A DNA stretch of 64,000 nucleotides from an uncultured Clostridia bacterium (GCA_934465535.1 CAKSKV010000003.1:1-64000); one strand, 5' to 3'. Positions 42,467 to 52,273 are shown, counted from the stretch's first letter. Translations and numbers: made by a program. The notes: generated from the sequence alone by a model not told the origin.

Positions 42467-43972
42467 ATGGATGTTTTGACGGTTATTCTTTCGGCCGCAG
42501 CGGTTCTTGCCTCTGCAATATCGGCCTTTATTGCCTCGGCGGCGCTTGCCGGAATAAAAAGGGCGCAGGCGGAGCAGCAAAGGCAGGCAGAGCAGCAAAA
42601 ACAGGCCTCTGAGCGCCTGATGCTTGCACAGCAGCAGAGAAGAGAGGAGCTTGCGGCGCTGGAAGCGCGCATTAACAAAAGCATTTCCGATTCCGCGCAG
42701 ACCGGGCGGCAGGAGCAGGGCGAGGCGATAGCCCGCCTGCGTGCGGAGATGACGGATGCGGCTCAGCGCACGCGCAGCGAAATGGTTTCGGGCACGGATA
42801 AGACCCGTGAGGAGCTTACCCGGTCGCTGGCGCTTAGCCGAAAGGAGCTGTCGGATACGCTGGGCGAGTTCGGGCAAAACCAGAAAACCGAGCTTAAAGA
42901 AGTGAGCGCCGCCCTTGAAAGCATTCGCCGCACGGTGGATGAAAAGCTGCTGGCCGTGCAGCAGAGCATGGAAAACAGCATAAGCAATATGACATCCGGC
43001 AACGAGAAAAAGCTGGAGCTCATACGGGAAACGGTGGATGAAAAGCTCTCCGGCACGCTTAACAAGCGCTTCAGCGAAAGCTTCTCCATGATAAACGACC
43101 AGCTTAAAAATGTATCAAAGGGGCTGGGCGAGATGACGGCGCTGGCCACGAATGTCGGCGACCTCAAGCGGGTGCTTACAAATGTAAAAACGCGCGGCAC
43201 ATGGGGCGAAATGCAGCTGGGCGCGCTGCTTGAGCAGGTGCTCAGCCCCGCGCAGTTTGTGCATAACGCCCATGTCCGCCCCCGCAGCCAGGAGGTGGTG
43301 GAGTACGCCATTGTGCTGCCCGGCAAGCAGGACGGCGAAAGCGTTTTTCTTCCCATTGACAGCAAATTCCCCATGGAAAGCTATCAGCGCTACTGTCAGG
43401 CAGCGGAGGCGGGCAATGAGAGCGATGTGCGCAGTCAGCGCGCCGCGCTTATTGCGGAAATACGCACAAATGCCCGTACAATACAGAATAAATACATAGT
43501 TCCCCCTTATACCACCGACTTTGCCATTATGTACCTGCCCACCGAGGGGCTTTACGCCATAGCGTCGGGGGATGCGGAGCTGCTGTCCCAGCTGCAAAGA
43601 GAATACCGGGTAACGGTGATGGGCCCCGCTACGCTGGGCGCATTTCTTAATTCCCTGCATATGGGCTTCCGTACCCTGGCCATTCAGAAGCATACAAGCC
43701 GGCTTTGGAAGGATGTGCAGAAAACCTCCAAGGAATTTGAAAAATTCGGCGGTCTGCTGGAAAAAACGCAGAAAAAAATAACGGAAGCGGGCGAAACCCT
43801 CAGCGATGCCATAGGCCGTACCCGCACCATACGGGAACGCCTTAAAAACGCCGAGCGCTATTCCCCCGAGGGCGAGCTTGACAAGGAGCGGCAGTCCGCG
43901 CTGACGGATACGGGCGCATATGACGGTTTGGAAGCCGAAAGCCTTCCGCAGGACGAAGGAGATAACGCTTGA
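42467..43972 (+). CDS. rmuC: DNA recombination protein RmuC
   Basis: A 501-residue protein. An N-terminal membrane helix (residues 5-25) precedes a long coiled coil (about 30-215, rich in Gln, Glu, Arg). The RmuC nuclease-like core follows: TRGTWGEMQLGALLEQVL, YAIVLPG, FLPIDSKFPMESYQRY and TTDFAIMYLPTEGLYA. RmuC limits inversions between repeats and is thought to be a nuclease of the PD-(D/E)XK type. ATG 42467 follows AAAGGAG. The last bases overlap the start of the WYL regulator. Confidence 0.95.
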   Translation: MDVLTVILSAAAVLASAISAFIASAALAGIKRAQAEQQRQAEQQKQASERLMLAQQQRREELAALEARINKSISDSAQTGRQEQGEAIARLRAEMTDAAQRTRSEMVSGTDKTREELTRSLALSRKELSDTLGEFGQNQKTELKEVSAALESIRRTVDEKLLAVQQSMENSISNMTSGNEKKLELIRETVDEKLSGTLNKRFSESFSMINDQLKNVSKGLGEMTALATNVGDLKRVLTNVKTRGTWGEMQLGALLEQVLSPAQFVHNAHVRPRSQEVVEYAIVLPGKQDGESVFLPIDSKFPMESYQRYCQAAEAGNESDVRSQRAALIAEIRTNARTIQNKYIVPPYTTDFAIMYLPTEGLYAIASGDAELLSQLQREYRVTVMGPATLGAFLNSLHMGFRTLAIQKHTSRLWKDVQKTSKEFEKFGGLLEKTQKKITEAGETLSDAIGRTRTIRERLKNAERYSPEGELDKERQSALTDTGAYDGLEAESLPQDEGDNA

Positions 43973-44949
43973 GCGGCGCTTCAAGGGAGCGGCTGCTGCT
44001 GTGCGCGCGCCTGCTTTGGGAAAAGAGCGACCCGGAACACCCCCTTACCGCAGCGGATATGCTTGCCTCCGTTGAGGAGGCCGGGCTTGCATGCGAGCGC
44101 AAAAGCCTGTATCGGGATATTGAAGCCCTGCGGCGTGCGGGCATGGATATACGCAGCGGACGCGGCCGGGCGGCGGGATATTATGTAAATACAAGGCTCT
44201 TTGAGCCGGCGGAGCTTACCCTGCTTGCCGATGCCGTGGAGGCAAGCCGCAGCGTCAGCCGCGCCTCCAGCCGCACCCTTACGCAGAAGCTGCAAAAGCT
44301 CACAAGCGTATACCGCGCAAAAGCGCTTTCCCGCAGGCTGTATCTTTCCGGACGCCCCAAAACCGACAACGAAGCGCTGTTTTATAACCTTGACACCCTT
44401 CATGCAGCCATAGACAAAAAGAAGAAAATAACCTTTCAGTATCTTGAATATGCCCCGGATAAAACCCTGAAACCGCGCCGGGGCGGGCAGCGGTATTCCG
44501 TAAGCCCGTATCTGCTGTGCTGGGACGATGAAAACTATTATCTCGTGGCGTATCACGACCGCTACGGCGGGCTTTCCAATTTCCGCGTGGACAAAATGCG
44601 CCTGATAAGCATAACCGAGGAGCCGGCAAGGGAGTGCGCCGAGGATGTGCGCGCCTATGCCTCCCATTCCTTCGGCATGTTTGCAGGCCAGGTGCGCCAT
44701 GTGGAAATAGAGCTTCCCGCAAGCAGTCTCGGAGTGCTTATCGACCGCTTCGGCAGCGAGGCGTTTATAACGCCGCTTGATAACGGGCGGCTGCTTGCAA
44801 GCTTTGATGCGGCCGTATCCCCCGTGTTTTTCTCCTTTGTATTCATGCTGCCGCAGTGCCGTATAACCTATCCCGAGGATGTGCGCCTTATGTACGAGCA
44901 AAGGCTTGAGGAAATCCTTAAAATGCAGAAAAGCGAAGCGGAGAAATGA
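43969..44949 (+). CDS. WYL domain transcriptional regulator
   Basis: A 326-residue regulator. An N-terminal winged helix (SRERLLLCARLLWE, SLYRDIEALRRAGMDI) is followed by a WYL domain (about 130-230) with ITFQYLEY, RYSVSPYLLCWDDENYYLVA and FRVDKMRLISI, and a C-terminal WCX extension. WYL proteins sense nucleic acids or nucleotides and often govern DNA-damage or defence genes, so coupling to rmuC fits. Start is a TTG (43969) whose last two bases overlap the rmuC TGA, with AAGGAG seven bases ahead. Confidence 0.92.
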   Translation: MSGASRERLLLCARLLWEKSDPEHPLTAADMLASVEEAGLACERKSLYRDIEALRRAGMDIRSGRGRAAGYYVNTRLFEPAELTLLADAVEASRSVSRASSRTLTQKLQKLTSVYRAKALSRRLYLSGRPKTDNEALFYNLDTLHAAIDKKKKITFQYLEYAPDKTLKPRRGGQRYSVSPYLLCWDDENYYLVAYHDRYGGLSNFRVDKMRLISITEEPARECAEDVRAYASHSFGMFAGQVRHVEIELPASSLGVLIDRFGSEAFITPLDNGRLLASFDAAVSPVFFSFVFMLPQCRITYPEDVRLMYEQRLEEILKMQKSEAEK

Positions 44950-45001
44950 ACGCGCGCCCTTTATGCTTTTATACAATATCTTTGCAAAAGGAAAAAATAT
45001 A

Positions 45002-45745
45002 ATGAAGGAAGAAATACTGCGCAGCGCAATGCTGCTTACGCCGGAGGGCACGCTTTGCCTTAAAAACAGCAATGTTATAGTATTCGGTCTGGGAGGCGTG
45101 GGCTCCTATGCCGCCGAGGCGCTTGTGCGCGCGGGCGTGGGCAGGCTTACGGTTGTGGACAACGATACCGTTGCCTTAAGCAATATAAACAGGCAGCTTA
45201 TCGCGCTTCACTCCACCGTGGGAGAGTATAAAACCGACGCCTTTGCACGCCGCGCGCTGGATATAAACCCCGAGCTTGAGCTTACCCTCAGGAGGGATTT
45301 TGTATTGCAGGAGAATATAGACGGCTTTGAATGGAGCAGCTATGATTATGCCGTGGACGCCGTGGACACCGTGCAGGCAAAGCTGGCGATAGCACAGGCC
45401 TGTGCGCGGCACGGAGTGCCGCTTATAAGCTGTATGGGCACCGGGAACAAGCTGGAGCCGGAGCGTCTGCAAATTTGCGACATCTCCCAAACCCGCTATT
45501 GTCCCCTTGCGCGGGTCATGCGCACCGAGCTTAAAAAGCGCGGCATCTCCTCCCTTCGGGTGGTGTTTTCGCCCGAGGAGCCCCGCAAGCCGCTGCCGCT
45601 TTGCGCCCAGCCGGGCCGCAGAGCCACGCCGGGCAGCGTAGCCTTCGTGCCGGGCTGCGCCGGTCTGCTTGCGGCGGGCGAAATAGTACGGGTGCTGAGC
45701 GGCCTGCAACCCCCTCCCGGCCCGCCGGTAATAAAGAAGGGCTGA
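45002..45745 (+). CDS. tcdA: tRNA threonylcarbamoyladenosine dehydratase (TcdA/ThiF family)
   Basis: A 247-residue E1-like enzyme that cyclises threonylcarbamoyladenosine at position 37 of ANN-decoding tRNAs to ct6A in an ATP-dependent step. Motifs: VIVFGLGGVGSYAAEAL (nucleotide loop), DNDTVALSNINRQ, KTDAFARR and MGTGNKL. ATG 45002 after AAAAGGA; a longer frame overlapping the WYL gene is not used. Length is normal. Confidence 0.93.
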   Translation: MKEEILRSAMLLTPEGTLCLKNSNVIVFGLGGVGSYAAEALVRAGVGRLTVVDNDTVALSNINRQLIALHSTVGEYKTDAFARRALDINPELELTLRRDFVLQENIDGFEWSSYDYAVDAVDTVQAKLAIAQACARHGVPLISCMGTGNKLEPERLQICDISQTRYCPLARVMRTELKKRGISSLRVVFSPEEPRKPLPLCAQPGRRATPGSVAFVPGCAGLLAAGEIVRVLSGLQPPPGPPVIKKG

Positions 45746-45932
45746 TCCGCTTGCCGCATTTATTGATATGCCGCCGCATATAACCACCCGTAAGCCGCGT
45801 CATTCGCGGCAAAAACGAAGCATAATGAGCCGCAAATGCAATCCTCAAATGCCATCAGGTGCATTTTCAAATGTCATAGTAAATTTATCATAATAAACAC
45901 AAAGCATGTATAAATCAAAATAAGGAGTCATT

Positions 45933-46976
45933 ATGTCCGAAATATCTCAGCAGACCCGCAGTCCCAAGCCTCATCGCGCCCTTAAAATCACCCTTCGCGT
46001 CCTTGTATGCATCATTTCCGTGCTGCTGCTTGTTTTCCTTGCCGCGCGGTGCATATTCATGCTGCCCGTAAGGGATTATTACGCCGCCTCGGTGCGCGCC
46101 TTCACCATCCCCGGCATAAGCGACGGCATGATACATCAGGGGCTTGCCTATGATTCCGAAAGCGGCGAATTTTTCATAACCGGGTACCGCAGCGGCGGCA
46201 AGGCCTCCCTTTTAAGCATAGTAAGCGAAAAGACCGGCAGCCAAACCAAGCGTCTTTCCCTTTGCGATGCAGACGGCGCGCCCTTTACCGGCCATGTCGG
46301 CGGAGTTACCCTCTTTGGAAATTATGTCTACATAGCCGACAGCCGCGGCGTGCTTGCCTATTCCCGCAGCGAAATAAACTCCGCCGAAAACGGTGCCTCG
46401 GTAAACGCTTTAGGGCTTTTCTCCACCCGCACGGACAAAGATTCCATGGGCGTTGCCTTCCTGCACGCTCAGGACGGCCTCCTTTATATCGGCGAATTCT
46501 ACCGCGACCCCAACTACCCCACAAGCGACAGTCATAAGCTCACCTCCCCCTCCGGCCGGCTGAACCCCGCCCTGATTGCAGTGCTCCCCCTAAACAGCGA
46601 CGCCCCCTTGGGCATATCCGGCGATATTCTCTGCGCCTATTCCGTTCCGGGGCTAATACAGGGCATGTGCCTTGACAATAAAGGGCGCATATGTCTCTCC
46701 GCCTCCTACGGCGCCGCCTTTTCCCATATATATGTTTATTCCTCTCCCGTGTCCGCCGGCCAAACCGAGGTGCTGGGGCAAAAGGTGCCGTTATATTTTC
46801 TCGACTCCTCCTGCCTTGACCTTGATATAAAAATCCCCCCCATGTCCGAGGAAATAGTGTTTGCAAACGGCAGACTGTATACCATGTGCGAATCCGCAAG
46901 CAACAAATACATCTTCGGCAAGCTCACCTCCGCCCGCTATTGCTATGCCACCGACCTTTCCGCCTGCGAAAAATAA
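45933..46976 (+). CDS. Membrane-anchored beta-propeller-like protein
   Basis: A 347-residue protein. A basic, Pro-rich cytoplasmic start precedes a single membrane helix (residues about 20-45), and the rest faces outside. Repeats such as GLAYDSESGEFFITGYR, VTLFGNYVYIADSRG, VAFLHAQDGLLYIGEFY and MCLDNKGRICLSASYG suggest a six-bladed propeller related to YncE, SMP-30 or esterase-like propellers. No catalytic residues are certain. ATG 45933 follows AAGGAG. The function is unknown. Confidence 0.75.
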   Translation: MSEISQQTRSPKPHRALKITLRVLVCIISVLLLVFLAARCIFMLPVRDYYAASVRAFTIPGISDGMIHQGLAYDSESGEFFITGYRSGGKASLLSIVSEKTGSQTKRLSLCDADGAPFTGHVGGVTLFGNYVYIADSRGVLAYSRSEINSAENGASVNALGLFSTRTDKDSMGVAFLHAQDGLLYIGEFYRDPNYPTSDSHKLTSPSGRLNPALIAVLPLNSDAPLGISGDILCAYSVPGLIQGMCLDNKGRICLSASYGAAFSHIYVYSSPVSAGQTEVLGQKVPLYFLDSSCLDLDIKIPPMSEEIVFANGRLYTMCESASNKYIFGKLTSARYCYATDLSACEK

Positions 46977-47047
46977 AAAACATCACGCAAAAGCCGCAAT
47001 ATGCCGTTTTTTGCGGCAAACCGTCCGCAAAGGAGGCTTTGAAAAAC

Positions 47048-47560
47048 ATGAATAAAGTCGCCGTAATAGGCTGCCCCGGCGCCGGGAAAAGCACCTTTGC
47101 GCGAAAGCTTGCCGGAATAACCGGACTGCCTGTATATCATCTTGATATGCTTTGGCATCTTCCGGACGGTTCACATGTTTCACGGGAGGAATTTACGCGC
47201 TCCCTTGATATTCTGCTTGCGCGCGACCGCTTCATTATGGACGGCAACTATCTGAAAACCCTGCCAGCCCGGCTTGAAGTATGCGATACCGTTTTCTTTC
47301 TTGATTACCCGCTCTCCCTGTGCCTTGAAGGCGCACAAACGCGCATAGGCAAAAAAAGAGAGGATATGCCATGGGTTGAAACCTGCTTCGACCCCGAATT
47401 CCGCGAATACATCAAAGCCTTTCCTTCCTCGCAGCGTCCCGAAATACTGCGTCTTTTAGAGGTATACGGCCGAAAAAGGGTGTCCCTTGATATCTTCGTT
47501 TTTTCCTTGCGCGCTCAGGCGGACGGCTTTCTTGATTCCCTTGCCGCCGGCTGCTTATAA
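47048..47560 (+). CDS. P-loop kinase-like protein (FlaR-type)
   Basis: A 170-residue P-loop protein. Walker A is GCPGAGKST at residues 8-16, followed by HLDMLWHLPDGSHVSREEFTR, MDGNYLKT and VFFLDYPLSLCL. These match proteins annotated as DNA topology modulation protein FlaR, an adenylate-kinase-like group whose substrate is unknown. ATG 47048 lies 11 bases after AAAGGAGG. It ends near a bidirectional terminator. Confidence 0.85.
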   Translation: MNKVAVIGCPGAGKSTFARKLAGITGLPVYHLDMLWHLPDGSHVSREEFTRSLDILLARDRFIMDGNYLKTLPARLEVCDTVFFLDYPLSLCLEGAQTRIGKKREDMPWVETCFDPEFREYIKAFPSSQRPEILRLLEVYGRKRVSLDIFVFSLRAQADGFLDSLAAGCL

Positions 47561-47592
47561 TACCGCTTACAAATACACGCCTCCGCAAATAC

Positions 47593-47630
47593 AAAAAGGC
47601 GTCCGCAGCACAGTCGCGCGAACGCCTTTT
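47593..47630. terminator. Bidirectional terminator between the P-loop gene and glcK
   Basis: AAAAGGCGT and ACGCCTTTT form the outer stem, with GC-rich pairing inside, and T runs lie on both strands. Confidence 0.72.
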
Positions 47631-47663
47631 CTTACATTTCTTAATTTTCCTTTTAAGCGCGCC

Positions 47664-48590
47664 TCAGCCCTCCAGCATCGCCGCTCCCACTATTCCGGCA
47701 TCGCTGCCCATCGTGGCAAGGGTTATCCTGGCTCTGGGCAGCGCCTTATTCAGCACCAGCTCATCCACCCGTCTGCACAGCGGCTCCAGCAGAAAATCTC
47801 CCGCTCCGGCCACTCCGCCGCCCAAGGCAATAACCTGCGGCGCCAGCAGATTTATTATGCTTGCAAGCAAATGCGCAAGATAGTTTACATATTCCTCAAA
47901 AACAAAGCATCCGAGCTTATCTCCCTGACGGGCAGCATCCACCACCGCCTTGGCGTTTATGCTCTCAATTTTCGCAAGGCTGCTGTCCGGATAGCTGCCA
48001 AGCAGCTCCTGCGCCCGCTTTATAATAGCAGTCGCCGAGGTATAAGCCTCCGCACAGCCCTTCTTGCCGCAGCCGCATAACCGGCCCTCAGCCACCAGCG
48101 TCACATGCCCCAGCTCTCCGCCGCCCGCCATGCCGCCGGAGAAAAGCTTGCCGTTTAACACTATTCCGCCGCCCACGCCGGTGCCCAGGGTTATGGTCAC
48201 GCAGCTTTGGCTGCCCTTGCCCGCGCCCGCAACATATTCCGCCCATCCGGCAGCATCCGCATCGTTTGCAATGGCTATGGGCAGCGGCACAAGGGAGTGC
48301 AGCTCCCTGCGCAAAGGCATGTCGTGCCAGTCAAAATTCGCGCTGTACACAATGTTCCCCGTTTTCTCATCCGCCACTCCGGGGGAGCCTATTCCTATGG
48401 CCTCGCACTGCGAAAGCTCTATGCAGTTCTCCGCAAGCAAAGCATATATCGCCTCCGCCATCACCTTTACCGTAGCGTGAAATTCACGGTCGGACGGAGT
48501 ATCCACATATTTTTTTGCCTTCAGCACTCCGTTTTCCACAAGCCCGGCTCCTATATGCGTCCCGCCCAGATCAATTCCTATCCTGTACAT
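47664..48590 (-). CDS. glcK: ROK family glucokinase
   Basis: A 308-residue ATP-dependent sugar kinase, giving glucose 6-phosphate. ROK signatures: ATP loop GIDLGGTH at residues 4-11, IGIGSPGV, NDADAAGWAEY, GTGVGGGIVLNGKL, then GELGHVTLV with the zinc-binding CGCGKKGCAEAY cluster, and GGGVAGAG near the C-terminus. ATG 48590 (reading MYRIGIDLGG) is preferred over an in-frame start six codons upstream. It is followed upstream by hprK on the same strand, linking glucose use and carbon catabolite control. Confidence 0.93.
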   Translation of the reverse strand: MYRIGIDLGGTHIGAGLVENGVLKAKKYVDTPSDREFHATVKVMAEAIYALLAENCIELSQCEAIGIGSPGVADEKTGNIVYSANFDWHDMPLRRELHSLVPLPIAIANDADAAGWAEYVAGAGKGSQSCVTITLGTGVGGGIVLNGKLFSGGMAGGGELGHVTLVAEGRLCGCGKKGCAEAYTSATAIIKRAQELLGSYPDSSLAKIESINAKAVVDAARQGDKLGCFVFEEYVNYLAHLLASIINLLAPQVIALGGGVAGAGDFLLEPLCRRVDELVLNKALPRARITLATMGSDAGIVGAAMLEG

Positions 48591-48723
48591 TCTTCTCTCC
48601 CGTCCCAAAAAACCGCTTCGTTTTTTGTATGTTTTTTTACCGTTTTTATCGCGATTTTTAACCGTTTTTTGCGCCTTTTTAACGGTTTTTTCGCACTTTT
48701 TACCTCTTTCTTTTTGCCCGATA

Positions 48724-48760
48724 ATGCATAAATATTCATTCGGCTTGCATATTTATGCAT
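48724..48760. repeat. Perfect 12-bp inverted repeat between hprK and glcK
   Basis: ATGCATAAATAT (48724-48735) and ATATTTATGCAT (48749-48760) are separated by 13 bases and begin seven bases after the hprK stop. No T tract follows, so it is not an ordinary terminator. On the glcK side (48600-48700) a run of AAAAACGGTT-like repeats follows on the minus strand. Confidence 0.6.
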
Positions 48761-48766
48761 TTGCAC

Positions 48767-49678
48767 TCATTTCAGGTGCGCGTTTTTCTTAAGCTCGTCA
48801 AGCGCACTGTACCCCATGGATTTCAGCCTGCTGTTGCGCGCCGCCACCTCTATTATTATCGCAAGATTCCTGCCCGGTCGCACCGGAATAAACAGCTTGG
48901 GAATGGTCACTCCCAATATCTCCATGCTGTCGCTTTCGTCTCCCAGCCTGTCATACTGCTTTCCGTCCTGCCATTCCTCCAGCTGAACCGCCATATCAAG
49001 GCTTTTTGAGGATATTACCGCCCCTACGCCGTACATATGCTCCACATTTATTATGCCCACGCCGCGTATCTCCATCAGGTGCCGCAGCATGGAGGGCGGC
49101 TCTCCCACCAGCCTGTTTTCATTCACGCGCTTTATAAGCACCGCATCGTCGGCCACCAAACGGTGCCCTCTTTTCACCAGCTCCAGCGCCGTTTCGCTCT
49201 TGCCGATGCCGGATACCCCCACCATCAGCACTCCCACGCCGTAAACATCCATAAGCACTCCGTGCATACTTATGCAGGGCGCCAGCCTGTCGGAAAGGTA
49301 ATTTATCAGCGCATGCTCCACCTTGCTCGTCACCTGCGTTTCGCTCTTAAGAACTATCCGGCCGTGGCGCGCCGCGCTTTTGAGCATGATCTCGGAGGGG
49401 TTGAATTTGCAGCTGGCCACCGCGCAGGGTATCTCGTAGGAAAACAGCCTGTCAAAAGCAAGCTCCTGCTGCTCCGCTGTCATTTTCTCGGTATACGCCC
49501 GCTCCACATTTCCGAAAACCTGCACGCGGTTATGCGGAAAATAATCAAAAAAGCCCGCAAGCTGAAGGCCGGGGCGCGTAACCTCGGTTGTGTCTATGTC
49601 TATATAATCCTTCCCGGCGGATTCCAGCAGCGTCAGCCCCAGCGCGCGGGAGAACTCGTCTATGGGTATTTTTGCCAT
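48767..49678 (-). CDS. hprK: HPr kinase/phosphorylase
   Basis: A 303-residue bifunctional enzyme that phosphorylates HPr on Ser46 and removes it again, the sensor of catabolite repression in Firmicutes. Walker A is GVSGIGKSE near residues 152-160, the capping His-containing DDAVLI strand follows, and the HprK signature LMEIRGVGIINV lies near 200. The N-terminal domain has the expected TTEVTRPGLQLAGFFDYF. ATG 49678 follows a GAGGTGATATT-type site. It sits next to glcK. Confidence 0.96.
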   Translation of the reverse strand: MAKIPIDEFSRALGLTLLESAGKDYIDIDTTEVTRPGLQLAGFFDYFPHNRVQVFGNVERAYTEKMTAEQQELAFDRLFSYEIPCAVASCKFNPSEIMLKSAARHGRIVLKSETQVTSKVEHALINYLSDRLAPCISMHGVLMDVYGVGVLMVGVSGIGKSETALELVKRGHRLVADDAVLIKRVNENRLVGEPPSMLRHLMEIRGVGIINVEHMYGVGAVISSKSLDMAVQLEEWQDGKQYDRLGDESDSMEILGVTIPKLFIPVRPGRNLAIIIEVAARNSRLKSMGYSALDELKKNAHLK

Positions 49679-49849
49679 AATATCACCTCAGAAAGCCGCG
49701 GCGCCGTACTTTTCGGCATCCGCTTTTACAGTATTTTATCATCCGGCGGGCAATTTTGCAACGGGCAAATGCCTTTTTGAGCGCTTTCATTGCTTTTCAT
49801 CTACACACCGCCGCGCCGGGCGCATAAAACAGCTCGCAGCCTGTTTTAA

Positions 49850-49880
49850 AAAAGAAAAAGCGACGGTCATGCCGCCGCTC
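49850..49880 (-). terminator. Terminator of the zinc-ribbon DUF4870-type gene
   Basis: On the minus strand AGCGGCGG and CCGTCGCT (one G-U pair) with a CATGA loop, then TTTTCTTTTTT. Confidence 0.8.
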
Positions 49881-49896
49881 TTATGCCGAAAAATGA

Positions 49897-50376
49897 TTAC
49901 TTTATGATTCTGATCTTGCCGATAACGGGCAGCTCCTTGGCCTTGCCGGTAGCAGCGTTTACGATTCCGATAATGCTCAGCACCAGGAACAGCACGCTGA
50001 TAACCCAAAGAATGATGTTTACAACCGCAAGGGGCAGAATGGCTCTGATGATCGCGCTGACAATGTTGTATATTACCTCCACAATAAACAGAACCAGACC
50101 CTGATTTGCATGGAAACGCGCATACTTGGAATTCTTTGCGGCAAGAATGGGCACCAGCACCAGAATTCCGATGTAGGCAAGCACCGCCATTACCTTATTG
50201 GACTCGATATCGGAGCTGTCATAATCCTTGGTGGTATCCTCGGTGTTGTTCAGCTCCGCAATCTTAGCGCCCAGATCCTGCTGATTGTTTTCCTCCGCGC
50301 CCACTGCCGCTCCGCAGGACTTGCAGAACTTTTCGCCGTCCTCTACCGGCTGACCGCATTTTGCACAATTCGCCAT
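49897..50376 (-). CDS. Zinc-ribbon and DUF4870-type membrane protein
   Basis: A 159-residue protein. A zinc ribbon (CAKCGQPVEDGEKFCKSCG) is followed by an acidic linker, then three helices from about residue 60 in the DUF4870/YtpI-like pattern (VMAVLAYIGILVLVP, KYARFHANQGLVLFI, IIGIVNAATGKAKELP). The HANQG motif is typical of the family. The function is unknown. ATG 50376 follows GGAGGA. Confidence 0.85.
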   Translation of the reverse strand: MANCAKCGQPVEDGEKFCKSCGAAVGAEENNQQDLGAKIAELNNTEDTTKDYDSSDIESNKVMAVLAYIGILVLVPILAAKNSKYARFHANQGLVLFIVEVIYNIVSAIIRAILPLAVVNIILWVISVLFLVLSIIGIVNAATGKAKELPVIGKIRIIK

Positions 50377-50515
50377 AATATTATCCTCCGTTTTTATGTG
50401 CACCATTACGCAAAGCGCACATTTTTGTTAAGAGTATTATACCATAAACAGCGTGTAATGTAATACTTTTTCGCGTTTTTTACGCATATTTTATCAAATA
50501 TACGCCTTTTTCGCC

Positions 50516-52273
50516 TTATTTGCTTTCGGACGGCAGACTGTACAGGCTTTCATAGCCGTGCAGCAGCCGGCGATACTCCGCGCTTTCCTCCCTTGCGCTG
50601 CGCAGGGTCTGATGCGGCTGAAAGCCGTCGTGTGCGGCATCTATTACGCTGCCTGCAATGTTTGAGCAGTGATCCGATGTGCGTTCAAGATCCGTAAGCA
50701 GATCCGACCACACAAAGCCCGCCTCAATGCTGCAATTGCCCTTTTGCATGCGCAGTATGTGGCGGGTGCGCATCTGCTCCTTAAGTATGTCTATCACCTG
50801 CTCCAACGGCTCCACCTTAAGCGCAGCCTCGATATCTCCGTTAATAAAGGCCTCCAGTGCGGTATCCAGTATATCGCTTACCGCTTTTTCCAGCACGCCG
50901 TATTCCGCCTCCGCATCGGCAGAAAAACGCAGGCCTTTGTTTTTCATCTCCTCTGCAGCCTCCAGCACATTTACGGCATGGTCGGATATCCTCTCGAAAT
51001 CCCCCATAGCCTTAAGCAGCTGCGCCGCCTCCACGCTTTCCTCCGGGGTAAGCTTGCAGGCGCTCAAATGCACAAGATATGTCCCCAGCGCATCCTCATA
51101 TCTGTCGCAGATCTCTTCATCCTTTCTTACCTTTGCGGCAAGCTCCGCGGAATAGTTCTTATAGCTGCTCATGGCGCATTTTAACGCCTCTGCAGCCCTG
51201 TGCGCCATCTCGCCGGCCACCCTGCGGCTTTGCGCAAGGGCCACCGAGGGCGTGGCAAGCAGCCTTTCGTCCAGCTCGGTGCGCTTCTCGCTGCGTTTGG
51301 AATCCGGCACAAGGCGTATTGCCAGCTTTTCAAGCAGCCCTCCCGCCGGCAGGAGCATGGCGGTGCATATAATATTAAACACCGAATGGCACACGGCTAT
51401 GCCGGAAAGAGTGGCGGCGGAAGCCAGTATAGCCGGTGCAAACAGTGCCCGCACTATGTAAAAAACCGTCAGAAGTATAACAACACCTATCACATTGAAC
51501 ATAAGATGCACGGCGGCCGCCCGCTTGGCGTTTTTATTGGCTCCCACGGAGGAGATGATAGCGGTTATGCAGGTGCCGATGTTCTGCCCCATTATTATCG
51601 GTATGGCAGCCCCGTAGCTTACCGCCCCGGTGGTGGCAAGCGCCTGAAGTATGCCCACCGATGCCGAGCTTGACTGTATCACGGCCGTAAGCAGAGCGCC
51701 CGCAAGCACGCCCAGAACCGGGCTTTCAAAGGCGGTAAACAGCCCCGTAAACTCAGGAACCTGACTTAGCCCCGCAACGGCGGAGGACATGGTTTCCATA
51801 CCGAACATAAGGGTTGCAAACCCAAGAAGAATTGCTCCGGTATCCTTTTTGCCCGCGGTTTTACAAAACATATACAGCACAATGCCTATAAGGGCAAGCA
51901 CAGGAGTAAAGGAGGAGGGCTTCAGCAGCTGAAGCCACAGGCTGCTGCCGTCAATACCGGCAAGGCTTAAAAGCCACGCCGTTACCGTAGTGCCGACATT
52001 TGCGCCCATTATTACATTTATGGCCTGCCGCAGCGTCATAAGCCCGGAGTTTACAAAGCCCACCACCATGACCGTTGTGGCCGAAGAGCTTTGTATTACC
52101 GCGGTTACCCCCAGCCCGGTCAAAAAGCCTGCCGCCACATTGCCCGTCATCTTGCCCAGCAGCATACGCAGCCGTCCGCCCGCTCTGCGCTCCAGCGCCT
52201 GCCCCATAATGCTCATGCCGAACAGGAACAGGCACAGGCCGCCTATCATGGTCAAAAAATCAAAAATACTCAT
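50516..52273 (-). CDS. Na/Pi cotransporter with C-terminal PhoU domains
   Basis: A 585-residue inner-membrane phosphate transporter of the NptA/YjbB family. Two inverted repeats each carry the QSSSA motif (AVIQSSSATTVMVV near residue 60 and AVIQSSSASVGIL near 205), with GANVGTT and GQNIGTC nearby. After about residue 340 two PhoU-type helical bundles follow, thought to regulate phosphate flux. ATG 52273 is chosen; a TTG two codons upstream is possible and both have weak ribosome sites. Pho-box-like repeats upstream suggest induction by phosphate starvation. Confidence 0.93.
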   Translation of the reverse strand: MSIFDFLTMIGGLCLFLFGMSIMGQALERRAGGRLRMLLGKMTGNVAAGFLTGLGVTAVIQSSSATTVMVVGFVNSGLMTLRQAINVIMGANVGTTVTAWLLSLAGIDGSSLWLQLLKPSSFTPVLALIGIVLYMFCKTAGKKDTGAILLGFATLMFGMETMSSAVAGLSQVPEFTGLFTAFESPVLGVLAGALLTAVIQSSSASVGILQALATTGAVSYGAAIPIIMGQNIGTCITAIISSVGANKNAKRAAAVHLMFNVIGVVILLTVFYIVRALFAPAILASAATLSGIAVCHSVFNIICTAMLLPAGGLLEKLAIRLVPDSKRSEKRTELDERLLATPSVALAQSRRVAGEMAHRAAEALKCAMSSYKNYSAELAAKVRKDEEICDRYEDALGTYLVHLSACKLTPEESVEAAQLLKAMGDFERISDHAVNVLEAAEEMKNKGLRFSADAEAEYGVLEKAVSDILDTALEAFINGDIEAALKVEPLEQVIDILKEQMRTRHILRMQKGNCSIEAGFVWSDLLTDLERTSDHCSNIAGSVIDAAHDGFQPHQTLRSAREESAEYRRLLHGYESLYSLPSESK

